Positions 20,001 through 29,453 of a stretch of 64,000 nt of DNA are shown one piece after another. The translations under genes and the position numbers were made by a program. This DNA is from an uncultured Paracoccaceae bacterium (GTDB lineage: Bacteria > Pseudomonadota > Alphaproteobacteria > Rhodobacterales > Rhodobacteraceae), in NCBI GenBank assembly GCA_951812305.1, contig CATOSB010000004.1:682001-746000 (forward strand). Direction: 5' to 3'. Every line of letters begins with the position of its first letter. The first letter of the stretch is position 1. The notes below the pieces were generated by a model that was not told the DNA's origin, did not search any database, and saw only the letters and a program-made list of their open reading frames with translations.

Positions 20001-20262
20001 TGTGTGGACGCCTCCTGGAACGCAAGCAGAATCTTTAAGTGATTTTGGGAAATGCGGTCGAGTTCCTACGTGTGTCCGGCCTCTGATTGCGACGCTCTTG
20101 TTCGCGGGCCCTTATGGATAGTTCGAAGATCGGGTCCAAATCATATTTGCGGGGTTTCAACTCCACACAGCTTCCCTGGTTTTCCCAATCCCGTCATTCT
20201 CGACTGTTCGCCCATAATCCTCCGCTAAGATCTACCGCATTCCGGCTGACAGCTGGCTTTCC
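20001..20262 (-). ncRNA. Candidate bridge RNA / seekRNA region of IS110 copy 1
   Basis: 262 bp between the transposase stop and the element end. It contains GAAGCTG (complement of 20168-20174) and CAAATATGAT (complement of 20140-20149), matching the two halves of the Tn3 repeat on either side of the insertion point. It is near-identical to 28253-28514. The assignment as RNA is inferred from the known layout of IS1111-type elements (guide RNA downstream of the transposase gene) and from the guide matches. Confidence 0.65.
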
Positions 20263-21288
20263 TCAGGCCGCCAACTGAACTCGATATACATCCTCGTTTT
20301 TCATCACAGCCCAAGCCATCCGGGCCATCTTGTTTGCCAGCGCGATGGCCACCAGCAGTTTGGGTTTGCGTTTCAGCATCCGGTCGAGCCACGAACCATC
20401 GGGTGCACCACCTTTTCGTTCATTGGATTGGATGACGGACATTGCTCCAGGGATGAGTAATCTTCTGGTATCTTTCTGGCCCATCTTCGACGTTCGCCCC
20501 AGCCGGGTTTTCCCGCCTGTAGAGTTCTGTTTTGGCGTCAGGCCTGCCCAGGCGGCAAAATCCCGCCCCTTGCGAAAACTCTCACGTGGGGGTGCGAGAG
20601 ATGATATTGCCATGGCGCACATGGGCCCGATTCCAGGTATGGTCATCAACCGCTGCGCATTCTCATCCATTCGGGCCGCGGCTTCGATCCGGGATGTCAG
20701 GTCATCAATCTGCCAATCCAGAATGCTCAAGTGATCGAAGAGCCGGATGCACATATTGCGCATTATCAACGGGAGTTCGGTGGTTTCGTCGTCGATAACC
20801 ATAGCTTCGAGTTTTCTGATGTGGGACGGGCCCTGAGCTGCCACAATCCCATACTCGCCTAGATGACCGCGTAGTGTATTGATGACCTGCGTGCGTTGAC
20901 CGACAAACAATTCTCGCGTTTTCAATAGCATGGATCGGGATTGCTGTTCCGCCGATTTCACGGCGACAAATCTCATCCCGGCGCGCGCTGCGGCCTCCGC
21001 AATTGCTTCGGCATCAGCCATATCGTTCTTCTGTCGCTTCCTGAATGGCTTGACATATTGCGGAGGGATCAATCGAACCTCATGTCCGAGCCGTTCGATC
21101 TCGCGGCCCCAGTGATGGGAACTGGCGCAAGCCTCCATCGCAACAAGGCAACATGTTTGCGCCGACAGAAAATCCAGAACACACCCGCGCCGGATTTTGC
21201 GGCGGAATACGGTAGACCCATCTGCGGTAGCTCCATGAAACTGAAACACATTCTTGGCAATATCGATCCCGATTATGCTAACTTCCAT
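20263..21288 (-). CDS. IS110-family transposase (IS1111 type), copy 1
   Basis: 341 residues from ATG 21288 behind AGAGGAG. The N-terminal RuvC-like DEDD domain shows IIGIDIAKNVFQFHG (D), LVAMEACASSHHWG (E) and KNDMADAEAIAEAA (D, D). The C-terminal Transposase_20 domain shows TIPGIGPMCAMAISS and PKQNSTGGKTRLGRTSKMG, where the Ser is the likely nucleophile. It differs from copy 2 at two positions (Met/Val and Thr/Ile). Intact. Confidence 0.93.
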   Translation of the reverse strand: MEVSIIGIDIAKNVFQFHGATADGSTVFRRKIRRGCVLDFLSAQTCCLVAMEACASSHHWGREIERLGHEVRLIPPQYVKPFRKRQKNDMADAEAIAEAAARAGMRFVAVKSAEQQSRSMLLKTRELFVGQRTQVINTLRGHLGEYGIVAAQGPSHIRKLEAMVIDDETTELPLIMRNMCIRLFDHLSILDWQIDDLTSRIEAAARMDENAQRLMTIPGIGPMCAMAISSLAPPRESFRKGRDFAAWAGLTPKQNSTGGKTRLGRTSKMGQKDTRRLLIPGAMSVIQSNERKGGAPDGSWLDRMLKRKPKLLVAIALANKMARMAWAVMKNEDVYRVQLAA

Positions 21289-21463
21289 CTTGGACGTCTC
21301 CTCTTGTAGCTGTTTTGACACCGCCACCTTGGCACAATGCGATGCCCTTGGGGGAAGAGGCGTCCACTCCATCATATTTGGGCTTTTGAAAGAACGTACA
21401 GGGAACGAAAGGCTGATTGACGGCCAGAGCTGATGTTGGATGATGCTTGCGTCTGGAGGGGTC

Positions 21464-24352
21464 ATGATAGAGCAAGCATTTGCCTCAACGTGGGGGCTTT
21501 CATATTCGGATTTTGAGTTTCTAAACCGGTTTGGGGCGAAGTCGCGGGTCGCGATTGCATGCCAACTCCTCTTTTTTCGCCAGCATGGCCGGTTTCCTGC
21601 CACGCGCGGTGATCTTGACCCTGATGTGATCGTGTACGTTGCTGACCAGATTGGGGCGACAGACGATCTTTCCTACTCTTTTTCCAGTGACACCGCGCGG
21701 CGGCAACGTGCGAGTATTCTGGATTTTCTCGGGTTTCGCCGGGCTTCTGATCGTGATCGGGCCAGACTCCAGGCATGGATGATTGAACAGCTCGGTGGGC
21801 GTGACCTGAACTTGGCGGATTGGGTTGAGCGGGGCTATGCACAGGCCCGTCAAATGAACGTGTTTGTTCCTTCAGTGAAGATCATGGAGCGGCTTGCGCG
21901 CGCGGCCCGTCGGGATTTCCGCGAGGGGTATTTGACGAAGGTGGCATCGCGGTTATCGACCGAGAGGGTTACGCAGTTAGAATGGACGCTGTCTGAGCCC
22001 TTGGCGACAACGGGGTTTCAGCGTCTGAAGGATGATGTCGGTGCTGCAACGCTAGACAGCGTACTGCTGACGGCGCAAAAGGTGTCCTTTGTCGCGGCGC
22101 TCAATCTTCCATTGGATATTCTTGGTGATGTCGAACGCGGTTGGGTGATGCGTATTGCATGTCAGGTAGAAGGCGAAACCGCCTCGGAAATGCGTCGCCA
22201 TGCGCCCGAGAAGCGCTTCGGGCTTCTTGCGGTCTACCTGATGCATCGCCGCTCTCAGCTGATTGACGGCCTCATTGACCTGCTTTTGGAGGTGGTTCAT
22301 CGCCTGGGAACACGGTCACGCCGAAAGGTCATTCAGGGCATCGCGGCAGATATAGGCGCGGTTCATGGCAAGGAGCGTTTGCTTGTCGAGATTGCCATGG
22401 CCGCGCTGGATCATCCCGAGGGTCGGATTGAAGACGTTATCTTCCCTATCGCTGGGGCGGCTAAACTCCGGGCAGTCATTGACGAACATCGCGCCAAGGG
22501 TACCTTGGACACGCGCATCCAACAGACCATGCGCAACTCATATGCCAGCCACTACCGCCGCATGCTGCCACCGTTGCTCCGGGCTTTGCGATTTCGCTCG
22601 AACAATGCAATGTGGCATCCGATATTGACCGCCTTGGTTCTGATTGTCCGGTTTGCGGAAGCCGGTCGCCGGGTTGTTTCTGAAAATGATATTCCAGCAG
22701 GGATCATTCCCGGAAAATGGCGCAGCGCAGTCATTGATGAGAATGGTCGGGTCAATGTTGTGTCCTTCGAGCTCTGTGTGCTGACACAGCTTCGCGAACG
22801 CATCCGCGCCAAAGAGATATGGATCGAAGGTGCGGACCGCTACCGCAACCCGGATGATGACCTGCCGGGAGATTTCGACACGCGTCGAGATTCCTACTAC
22901 GCTGATCTGGGGCTATCGCAGGATGCAAGAGGCTTTGTCGCGGGCGTGAAAGCCGAGCTGGAGAAGGAACTGCGGCTGTTGAACGCCACCTTGCCTGACA
23001 ATGATAAGGTGCGCTTGCGGCGGGGTGGGGAGAACCGGATTTCCATTACGCCCTTTGCGCCAGCCCCAGAGCCGCCTGGTTTGGCCACGCTGAAAAGCGA
23101 GGTTGCCCGGGCGTGGCCGATGACCGGGCTTTTGGATGTTCTCAAAGAAACAGCACTCGATACTGGGTTTTTGAGCGGCTTTCAGACCTCGGCCAGTCGG
23201 GAGGCTCTGCCGCCTGCCGTGCGAGATCAACGCCTGTTGCTCTGCCTTTACGGCTTGGGAACCAACGCGGGCCTGAAACGCGTGGCCGCTGGTTCACCCG
23301 ATGTCAGTTATGACGAACTTCTGCACATTCGCAGACGGTATATTGACCCGGCTTCCTTAAAGGCGGCTTGCGCGCAGGTTGCCAATGCAACGCTTGCAAT
23401 TCGCGAACCGGAAATCTGGGGCACGCCGGGCACAACATGTGCTGGGGATTCCACCAAGTTCGGGGCCTGGGATCGCAATCTGATGACGGAGTGGCATGCG
23501 CGCTATGGCGGGCGCGGCGTCATGATTTATTGGCATGTAGAGCGTCAGGCGACCTGCATTTATTCTCAGCTGAAGCGTTGTTCGTCCTCTGAGGTAGCCG
23601 CAATGATTGAGGGTGTCTTACGGCATTGCACGGACATGGAAATCCAACGGCAGTATGTGGACAGCCACGGCCAAAGCGCAGTTGGCTTTGCTTTCTGCCA
23701 TCTTCTGGGCTTTGAGCTTGCGCCGCGCCTCAAGGCAATTGCGCGGCAGAAACTCGCCCTCCCTAGTGCGGGTATGCGAGGGCAACTGCCCAATCTCCTT
23801 CCGATCCTGTCGGGCGTGGTCGATTGGGGCGAGATCGAACGCCAGTATGACGAGATGGTCAAATACGCAGCGGCCATGCAGCACGGGACGGCTGATCCCG
23901 AGGCCATCCTTCGCCGGTTCGCCCGATCCGATGTGATGCACCCCACCTACAAGGCGCTGGCGGAGCTTGGTCGCGCCATAAAGACGATTTTTCTGTGCCG
24001 CTATCTGCGCTCAGAGGCCTTCCGTCGGGAAATTCATGAGGGATTGAACGTCGTCGAGAACTGGAACAGCGCCAACAGCTTCGTGTTCTTTGGCAAGGGC
24101 GGTGAAATTGCCACCAATCGTGTGCGGGATCAGGAGACCGCTGCTCACGCGTTGCACTTGCTACAATCGTCACTGGTCTACGTGAACACGCGGATGGTGC
24201 AGTCCGTCCTGCGCAACCCCGATGTGGCCGCCCGCTTGTCCCCTGAGGATTATCGCGGCCTGTCCCCGCTCATCTACCTACACATCAACCCTTATGGCCG
24301 CTTCGAGGTCGATCTGGATAAGCGGATCGATTTCGGGCTCTTGGCCGCGTAA
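21464..24352 (+). CDS. tnpA: Tn3-family transposase TnpA
   Basis: A 962-residue replicative transposase from ATG 21464, behind GGAGGGG. It has the N-terminal DUF4158-like region ([20 protein letters not shown]) and the C-terminal DDE domain with [14 protein letters not shown] (first Asp), [15 protein letters not shown] (second Asp) and [20 protein letters not shown] (Glu), ending in [19 protein letters not shown] as Tn3 transposases do. Length is normal and the frame is intact. The passenger pseudogene follows 11 bp later on the same strand. Confidence 0.96.
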   Translation: MIEQAFASTWGLSYSDFEFLNRFGAKSRVAIACQLLFFRQHGRFPATRGDLDPDVIVYVADQIGATDDLSYSFSSDTARRQRASILDFLGFRRASDRDRARLQAWMIEQLGGRDLNLADWVERGYAQARQMNVFVPSVKIMERLARAARRDFREGYLTKVASRLSTERVTQLEWTLSEPLATTGFQRLKDDVGAATLDSVLLTAQKVSFVAALNLPLDILGDVERGWVMRIACQVEGETASEMRRHAPEKRFGLLAVYLMHRRSQLIDGLIDLLLEVVHRLGTRSRRKVIQGIAADIGAVHGKERLLVEIAMAALDHPEGRIEDVIFPIAGAAKLRAVIDEHRAKGTLDTRIQQTMRNSYASHYRRMLPPLLRALRFRSNNAMWHPILTALVLIVRFAEAGRRVVSENDIPAGIIPGKWRSAVIDENGRVNVVSFELCVLTQLRERIRAKEIWIEGADRYRNPDDDLPGDFDTRRDSYYADLGLSQDARGFVAGVKAELEKELRLLNATLPDNDKVRLRRGGENRISITPFAPAPEPPGLATLKSEVARAWPMTGLLDVLKETALDTGFLSGFQTSASREALPPAVRDQRLLLCLYGLGTNAGLKRVAAGSPDVSYDELLHIRRRYIDPASLKAACAQVANATLAIREPEIWGTPGTTCAGDSTKFGAWDRNLMTEWHARYGGRGVMIYWHVERQATCIYSQLKRCSSSEVAAMIEGVLRHCTDMEIQRQYVDSHGQSAVGFAFCHLLGFELAPRLKAIARQKLALPSAGMRGQLPNLLPILSGVVDWGEIERQYDEMVKYAAAMQHGTADPEAILRRFARSDVMHPTYKALAELGRAIKTIFLCRYLRSEAFRREIHEGLNVVENWNSANSFVFFGKGGEIATNRVRDQETAAHALHLLQSSLVYVNTRMVQSVLRNPDVAARLSPEDYRGLSPLIYLHINPYGRFEVDLDKRIDFGLLAA

Positions 24353-24363
24353 TTGGAGTCCGT

Positions 24364-25906
24364 ATGTCCTCTCAACTACTCGCAGAATGTATGGAGCAAT
24401 TCGGTCTCCATGGTTTTGAACCGGAATTCCAATCGTATTTTTTGCGGCTAAAATCCCGCTTGCTCTCCAGCGGCGATGTCGCCTGTGGTTTGGTGGTGCT
24501 CACCGCACAAGAGGATGACCACTCGGGGGGGCACATCAAATACTGAGCCTACTTCTGGATGAAGCTCGGATGGGCCTGTAAAATGATAATGAGTACGCGG
24601 AAGATTTCCTGGAAGCGGTAGAAATGGCCGTTCAAGCCGGTGTTGCTGCGGGCGCGGTAAAGCAGGAAAACATGATGGAATTTGCGGGCCTCTATCGAAG
24701 GGTTGGCTTGCCGGTGCCACAATCATTTATGATCGATCCTGATAATATGGCGCCTCCGTCGGACATGGAGGGCTTCGATCTTTCCGAGAATCTGGAAAAT
24801 GTTGCGCGCGATATCATGGACGAGGGAGGCTCGGCCTATGATCTATTCAATGCAATTGACACCATGATGGCAGCGGCACCGGAGGAAATTCAGGCGGGTC
24901 TGGCCAATCACATTGCCACGATGGATGGACCTTTTTTCGAACGTTGCGCTTTGTTCATGCTGTTGTCCGGCCCGCAGCTTGTCCAGGAGGCCACCATTGC
25001 CGGTCTGTTTGAACGCCTTGATGGCTTTGCCTTGAATGCAGAAACATTGACGCTTTTTCCAGTGGACCAGCACAGGCGGCATTGGATGATCTGATCAAGA
25101 AAGCACGCGGCAAACCCATTCCAAGCCAGAGCCAGTCAACCGGAGCAGAAATTCAAGAGATCGGCGCGAGTATAACGGACGGCGTTGGCGCTCAGAGCAT
25201 TGCAGTCAGGGTGAAACAGAGTTCAAAGACCGTATTGGCAATGATCCTGATCAAGGCAGGGCATGGGATCAGGGACAGCTTCCTTGTTCCCCTTGAAAGC
25301 AGTGGCGATGCGGAACAAATGATCGGACAACTCCGCGCAGAAACTGGCGCCGACGATATTTCCGCTGACACTTTGCGTGTCTTGCTGGAGGGTGCATTGG
25401 CTGATGGCTTGGCAAACGAATGCCTGCCCGCTCCGGGTTTTCTGGACGTTGTCGAATCCTGTAACCTGTTCGACCTGCGCCCTCAGGAATTGGGGCTTCA
25501 GGCACTACTCGACTTGGCAGATCCCAACCGAAAGATTCAAGATGCCTCAGCGCAGGCGCTCGGGCGCTGGATTAATGATGATATGGCGTTGGACTTCCTG
25601 GAGCCTCTTACAGACAGCTGGTTCGAGGACAGCCAGGAGACCCGTGAGATTGTCGCCACCGGAAAAACAGCGCGCAGTATCGAAACCAAGCTCTGGAAAT
25701 TCCTCGAGACGCGGCGCGATATTTGGGCGCGACGGTTTTTGCAAACAGCGGTGATGTTGAGAGATGGAGACCGGCTCCGGGAGTGGAAAACCCTGACCGC
25801 ATCCGCATATGGCTTGATGAATGGACGGGCTTTGAAGCGTATCCCCCTGATGGAAGACATCATGCATACGACAATCGAAGCGGATGATGCAAAACTTTGG
25901 GGATAG
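24364..25906 (+). pseudogene. Decayed passenger gene of the Tn3-family transposon, unknown function
   Basis: It reads as one ancestral protein of about 510 residues starting MSSQLLAECMEQFGLHGFEP (ATG 24364, GGAG upstream). Three lesions break it: a missing base in the G run 24525-24531, an in-frame TAA at 24579-24581 (probably from GAA), and a missing base in the T run 25054-25058. The parts are acidic and helical, with no membrane span, signal peptide or known motif. C-terminal stretches such as LGLQALLDLADPNRKIQDAS look HEAT-like. I do not recognise the family. Position suggests transposon cargo or an accessory transposition factor. Confidence 0.7.
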
Positions 25907-26026
25907 CGCGTCACTATGAGTATACCCATGATGACGATGCGCATGAACACTGAAACCCGCCATTTTTATGTTCACTTTGGGTCTGTTTCGAGATAATGAA
26001 CAGATCATGTCAGAGGCACACCCAAA
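25907..26026. promoter_or_regulatory. Probable res (resolution) site region
   Basis: 120 bp immediately upstream of tnpR, where Tn3-family res sites lie. Imperfect dyads are visible, for example TGTTTCGAGATAATGAACAG at about 25981-26000, which resembles a resolvase half-site pair with an AT-rich centre. The three subsites cannot be assigned by eye. Confidence 0.4.
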
Positions 26027-26617
26027 ATGAACACTTATCAGGCCAAAATCGGATATGCCCGCATCTCGACCGTGGATCAGAACCTCGATGCTCAAATCGA
26101 GGCACTGACAGCGGCGGGATGTGGGATGGTCCGTCAGGAACAGCGTAGCGGGACGACGCTTGAGGGTCGCCCCGAGCTGAACAACATTCTCGACTTCATT
26201 CACAAGGGCGAAACTTTGGTTGTCACGCGGATCGACCGTCTGGCACGCTCAATGCACGATCTTCAGACCATCGTCACCCGACTGAAGGACAAGGGCGCGC
26301 ATCTCGCGGCCACGGAGCAACCCGTGGATACGTCCACCGCAGCGGGTAAAGCGTTCTTCGATATGCTGGGCGTCTTTGCTGAATTCGAGACCAATCTTCG
26401 CCGGGAGCGCCAGTCAGAGGGTATCGCCACAGCGAAGCGACGCGGCGTATATCGCGGGCGCAAACCGAAGATCGATATGGTCGCCATTGGTGAACGATTG
26501 GCTGGCGGTGCCACGCCCACCGAGATCGCCCGCGAGATGGGCGTCTCGCGCGGCACCGTCTATAAAGCAAAGGCTTTGATGCCCTCGGATGGCCAAACGA
26601 CAGGGCAGAGCCCATAA
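26027..26617 (+). CDS. tnpR: TnpR, serine resolvase of the Tn3-family transposon
   Basis: 196 residues. The catalytic domain has the nucleophilic Ser in IGYARISTVDQNLDAQ, then LVVTRIDRLARSMHDL and the helix E region FFDMLGVFAEFETNLRRERQ. The C-terminal helix-turn-helix is GATPTEIAREMGVSRGTVYKA. It resolves cointegrates formed by TnpA at res. The start ATG 26027 follows the putative res region, and the stop overlaps the next gene start (26617). Confidence 0.95.
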   Translation: MNTYQAKIGYARISTVDQNLDAQIEALTAAGCGMVRQEQRSGTTLEGRPELNNILDFIHKGETLVVTRIDRLARSMHDLQTIVTRLKDKGAHLAATEQPVDTSTAAGKAFFDMLGVFAEFETNLRRERQSEGIATAKRRGVYRGRKPKIDMVAIGERLAGGATPTEIAREMGVSRGTVYKAKALMPSDGQTTGQSP

Positions 26618-27105
26618 TGAAAAAGAACAAGCGGAAAGCGCGCGTGCAGACGGCCAAGCCACCTGCGAAGGTCGGCCAGGCCAATTCCAGGGTGCCCCCG
26701 CCGCGCAACCTGACACCCGAGCTATGCAAACGCTTGCGCCGGGACATGACGAAGGCCTGCCTCGCCGTGGTGGAAACGCATGGGCTGACGGTTGAAGGTG
26801 GCGAACTGAGTGACATCGATCTGCGTCATGGCTTCGACATCAGTTTCCGCGTCGGCATTCCGATGGCAGACGGCGCAATCTATTCGCCAGACAAAGCCAT
26901 GTTCGAGGTCCTTGCGCCGCATTTTGGCCTGGAACCCTCTGACTATGGGCGGACCTTCAGATCGAAAGATGAGGTCTTCCGCATTGTCGCCATCAATCCA
27001 AATAGACCAAAATACCCCATCAGCGCTGAACGCGTCTCAGACGGTCGGGGCTTCAAGTTCCACCCAGACAATGTCGTCATGTACTTGCAGAGTTCAGGCG
27101 CATGA
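26617..27105 (+). CDS. Small transposon-borne protein, unknown function
   Basis: 162 residues beginning with a basic stretch (MKKNKRKARVQTAKPPAKVG), then LTPELCKRLRRDMTKACLAVVETHG and a compact C-terminal domain ending GFKFHPDNVVMYLQSSGA. Its start overlaps the end of tnpR, and its stop is 15 bp from the inner edge of the right terminal repeat, so it belongs to the transposon. I do not recognise the family. The basic N terminus could bind nucleic acid; that is inference only. Confidence 0.65.
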   Translation: MKKNKRKARVQTAKPPAKVGQANSRVPPPRNLTPELCKRLRRDMTKACLAVVETHGLTVEGGELSDIDLRHGFDISFRVGIPMADGAIYSPDKAMFEVLAPHFGLEPSDYGRTFRSKDEVFRIVAINPNRPKYPISAERVSDGRGFKFHPDNVVMYLQSSGA

Positions 27106-27226
27106 AACGTACACCATTTGTTCTTTCAAAAGCCCAAATATGATGGAGTGGACGCCTCTTCCCCCAAGGGCATCGCATTGTGCCAAGGTGGCGGTGTCAA
27201 AACAGCTACAAGAGGAGACGTCCAAG

Positions 27227-28252
27227 ATGGAAGTTAGCATAATCGGGATCGATATTGCCAAGAATGTGTTTCAGTTTCATGGAGCTACCGCAGATGGGTC
27301 TACCGTATTCCGCCGCAAAATCCGGCGCGGGTGTGTTCTGGATTTTCTGTCGGCGCAAACATGTTGCCTTGTTGCGATGGAGGCTTGCGCCAGTTCCCAT
27401 CACTGGGGCCGCGAGATCGAACGGCTCGGACATGAGGTTCGATTGATCCCTCCGCAATATGTCAAGCCATTCAGGAAGCGACAGAAGAACGATATGGCTG
27501 ATGCCGAAGCAATTGCGGAGGCCGCAGCGCGCGCCGGGATGAGATTTGTCGCCGTGAAATCGGCGGAACAGCAATCCCGATCCATGCTATTGAAAACGCG
27601 AGAATTGTTTGTCGGTCAACGCACGCAGGTCATCAATACACTACGCGGTCATCTAGGCGAGTATGGGATTGTGGCAGCTCAGGGCCCGTCCCACATCAGA
27701 AAACTCGAAGCTATGGTTATCGACGACGAAACCACCGAACTCCCGTTGATAATGCGCAATGTGTGCATCCGGCTCTTCGATCACTTGAGCATTCTGGATT
27801 GGCAGATTGATGACCTGACATCCCGGATCGAAGCCGCGGCCCGAATGGATGAGAATGCGCAGCGGTTGATGACCATACCTGGAATCGGGCCCATGTGCGC
27901 CATGGCAATATCATCTCTCGCACCCCCACGTGAGAGTTTTCGCAAGGGGCGGGATTTTGCCGCCTGGGCAGGCCTGACGCCAAAACAGAATTCAACAGGC
28001 GGGAAAACCCGGCTGGGGCGAACGTCGAAGATGGGCCAGAAAGATATCAGAAGATTACTCATCCCTGGAGCAATGTCCGTCATCCAATCCAATGAACGAA
28101 AAGGTGGCGCACCCGATGGTTCGTGGCTCGACCGGATGCTGAAACGCAAACCCAAACTGCTGGTGGCCATCGCGCTGGCAAACAAGATGGCCCGGATGGC
28201 TTGGGCTGTGATGAAAAACGAGGATGTATATCGAGTTCAGTTGGCGGCCTGA
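27227..28252 (+). CDS. IS110-family transposase (IS1111 type), copy 2
   Basis: 341 residues from ATG 27227, behind AGAGGAG. It has the same DEDD and Transposase_20 motifs as the copy at 20263-21288, with two amino-acid differences (RNVCIR for RNMCIR; QKDIRR for QKDTRR). The frame is open upstream into the preceding Tn sequence, but homology starts at MEVSIIGIDIA. Intact and probably active, given the near identity of the copies. Confidence 0.93.
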   Translation: MEVSIIGIDIAKNVFQFHGATADGSTVFRRKIRRGCVLDFLSAQTCCLVAMEACASSHHWGREIERLGHEVRLIPPQYVKPFRKRQKNDMADAEAIAEAAARAGMRFVAVKSAEQQSRSMLLKTRELFVGQRTQVINTLRGHLGEYGIVAAQGPSHIRKLEAMVIDDETTELPLIMRNVCIRLFDHLSILDWQIDDLTSRIEAAARMDENAQRLMTIPGIGPMCAMAISSLAPPRESFRKGRDFAAWAGLTPKQNSTGGKTRLGRTSKMGQKDIRRLLIPGAMSVIQSNERKGGAPDGSWLDRMLKRKPKLLVAIALANKMARMAWAVMKNEDVYRVQLAA

Positions 28253-28514
28253 GGAAAGCCAGCTGTCAGCCGGAATGCGGTAGATCTTAGCGGAGGATTA
28301 TGGGCGAACAGTCGAGAATGACGGGATTGGGAAAACCAGGGAAGCTGTGTGGAGTTGAAACCCCGCAAATATGATTTGGACCCGATCTTCGAACTATCCA
28401 TAAGGGCCCGCGAACAAGAGCGTCGCAATCAGAGGCCGGACACACGTAGGAACTCGACCGCATTTCCCAAAATCACTTAAAGATTCTGCTTGCGTTCCAG
28501 GAGGCGTCCACACA
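28253..28514 (+). ncRNA. Candidate bridge RNA / seekRNA region of IS110 copy 2
   Basis: This 3' non-coding region carries GAAGCTGTGTGG at 28341-28352 and CAAATATGAT at 28366-28375, separated by 18 bases. The first matches the outer half of the Tn3 repeat (GGCCCGAAGCTG) next to the insertion; the second matches the complement of the inner half (CATCATATTTGGGC). This order and polarity fit a target-binding loop with left and right guides. The RNA boundaries cannot be fixed from sequence alone. Confidence 0.68.
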
Positions 28515-28535
28515 CAGCTTCGGGCCAGCCAGGCC
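28515..28535 (-). repeat. Right terminal inverted repeat of the Tn3-family transposon, outer part
   Basis: CAGCTTCGGGCCAGCCAGGC then C, ending at the ATTCA duplication (28536-28540). The inner part of this repeat is at 27120-27145, before the IS. Confidence 0.85.
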
Positions 28536-28540
28536 ATTCA

Positions 28541-28918
28541 GGCTTGTGACAAGAGCCACAGTTATCCACAGGCTCGTTGTGGGGGGAAACGGAATTCAAT
28601 TGTCACCACAAGGATTTATGTCACGGAGTTCAGGGTAGACATGAAATCCGAAGCGATCAGTTAGCCAACCAAATGGTAGTTCGATCAATTTTCTTACGTC
28701 AAAATTTTTTACGTGATAAGAATATCACTTCAAAGAAATTCACTCCGAAATCGCTTCCTATCCGACGCGGCGATTCTTCGAATTGGCACTACAGCTAGTA
28801 GTACATGCCTCTCATGTGTCTATAGATTGTGTGTTGAGCGGTGCTGCGTCGCAAGCGATTCTAATTGAGAGCGCGCATTAAAGAGCTCGCAAAATCCAAT
28901 TGAAAAAATTTGACTTGG
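28541..28918. other. Intergenic region right of the transposon
   Basis: About 380 bp with no convincing gene. It holds a perfect DnaA-box sequence (28562-28570) and an AT-rich central part (28670-28760). Without the transposon it would be continuous with the nrdJ upstream region. Confidence 0.5.
28562..28570 (+). promoter_or_regulatory. DnaA box
   Basis: TTATCCACA is a perfect match to the DnaA-box consensus. Only one is seen, so this is not an origin. In the transposon-free ancestor it would lie about 165 bp upstream of the NrdR box of nrdJ, where DnaA control of a reductase gene would make sense. Confidence 0.5.
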
Positions 28919-28995
28919 TGGTCGGGGCGGAGAGATTCGAACTCCCGACCCTCTGTTCCCAAAACAGATGCGCTACCAGACTGCGCTACGCCCCG
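28919..28995 (-). tRNA. tRNA-Pro(UGG)
   Basis: On the minus strand the acceptor stem CGGGGCG (28995-28989) pairs with CGCCCCG before ACCA; CCA is encoded (28921-28919). The anticodon loop TTTGGGA sits between stems TCTGT and ACAGA, giving anticodon TGG for proline. The T-arm GTTCGAATC is normal. 77 nt including CCA. Confidence 0.95.
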
Positions 28996-29453
28996 ACACG
29001 AAGCCGCTATTAACCGCTTCAAACCAGCTTGAAAAGCCCAGAATGCGTAATCCTGAAAGCACAAATGTTATTCTTCGCAAGGCCATGCGGCGGTTTCGCT
29101 CGCAATCGCGGGATGGCGCAGTTCTGAGCCGGTGGTGATGCCGGGCAAGCGGCTCATTCCACCATTGATCTCCAACACATACTGAATGCCATCGCCACCC
29201 GGAATGTTCGTGCGATCAAGCGGTACCGCGTTTTCGTGGATCTTCTGCACCGCGCCATCTGCGGACATAAACACCATGTCCAACGGAATCAGCGTGTTTT
29301 CCATCCAAAAGGCTACGCGCTGCGGATGTTCATATATACCCGTGCGCCTGAATAGGCCTGATGTTTTCCGGGTTAGAGTCCCCGATAGGGGATCTGTAAA
29401 CCCCACGGCTTTAGCCGGACGGGATCGCGGCATTTGCGTTAAGATGCCTGATT

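Larger units (their letters stand above)
20001..21369 (-). mobile_element. IS110-family (IS1111-type) element, copy 1, in the left Tn3 repeat
   Basis: About 1369 bp. Subterminal inverted repeats share GTGGACGCCTC (20003-20013, and the complement at 21358-21368), and there is no target duplication, as expected of IS1111-type members. The boundary is uncertain by one or two bases. It carries one DEDD transposase gene and a long 3' non-coding region. Copy 2 (27146-28514) is nearly identical and inverted, in the equivalent position of the other terminal repeat. Confidence 0.88.
27146..28514 (+). mobile_element. IS110-family (IS1111-type) element, copy 2, in the right Tn3 repeat
   Basis: About 1369 bp. 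The inner part of the interrupted Tn3 repeat (27120-27145) precedes it and the outer part (28515-28535) follows it. Subterminal inverted repeats share GTGGACGCCTC. It is in inverted orientation relative to copy 1, exactly as required if the insertion follows the sequence of the terminal repeat. Confidence 0.88.
19978..28535 (+). mobile_element. Tn3-family transposon with IS110/IS1111 copies in both terminal repeats
   Basis: 8558 bp, flanked by the 5 bp duplication ATTCA (19973-19977, 28536-28540). The 47 bp inverted repeat starts GGCCTrGCTGGCCCGAAGCTG and ends CATCATATTTGGGCTTTTGAAAGAAC in two overlapping readable halves; each end is split by an IS of about 1.37 kb. The core is tnpA, a decayed passenger gene, a res-like intergenic region, tnpR and a small gene. 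With both ISs removed the transposon would be about 5.8 kb. It sits between the nrdJ promoter region and a DnaA-box-containing intergenic stretch. Confidence 0.9.

Noticed and set aside
20087..20278. 63-codon frame at the end of each IS110 copy in the Tn3 repeats (also 28237-28428)
   Set aside because: It overlaps the non-coding 3' region that fits a guide RNA and has no protein-like features.
28541..28918. Replication origin suggested by a perfect DnaA box and AT-rich DNA
   Set aside because: Only one box is present and no dnaA, hemE, parA or repABC gene lies nearby.
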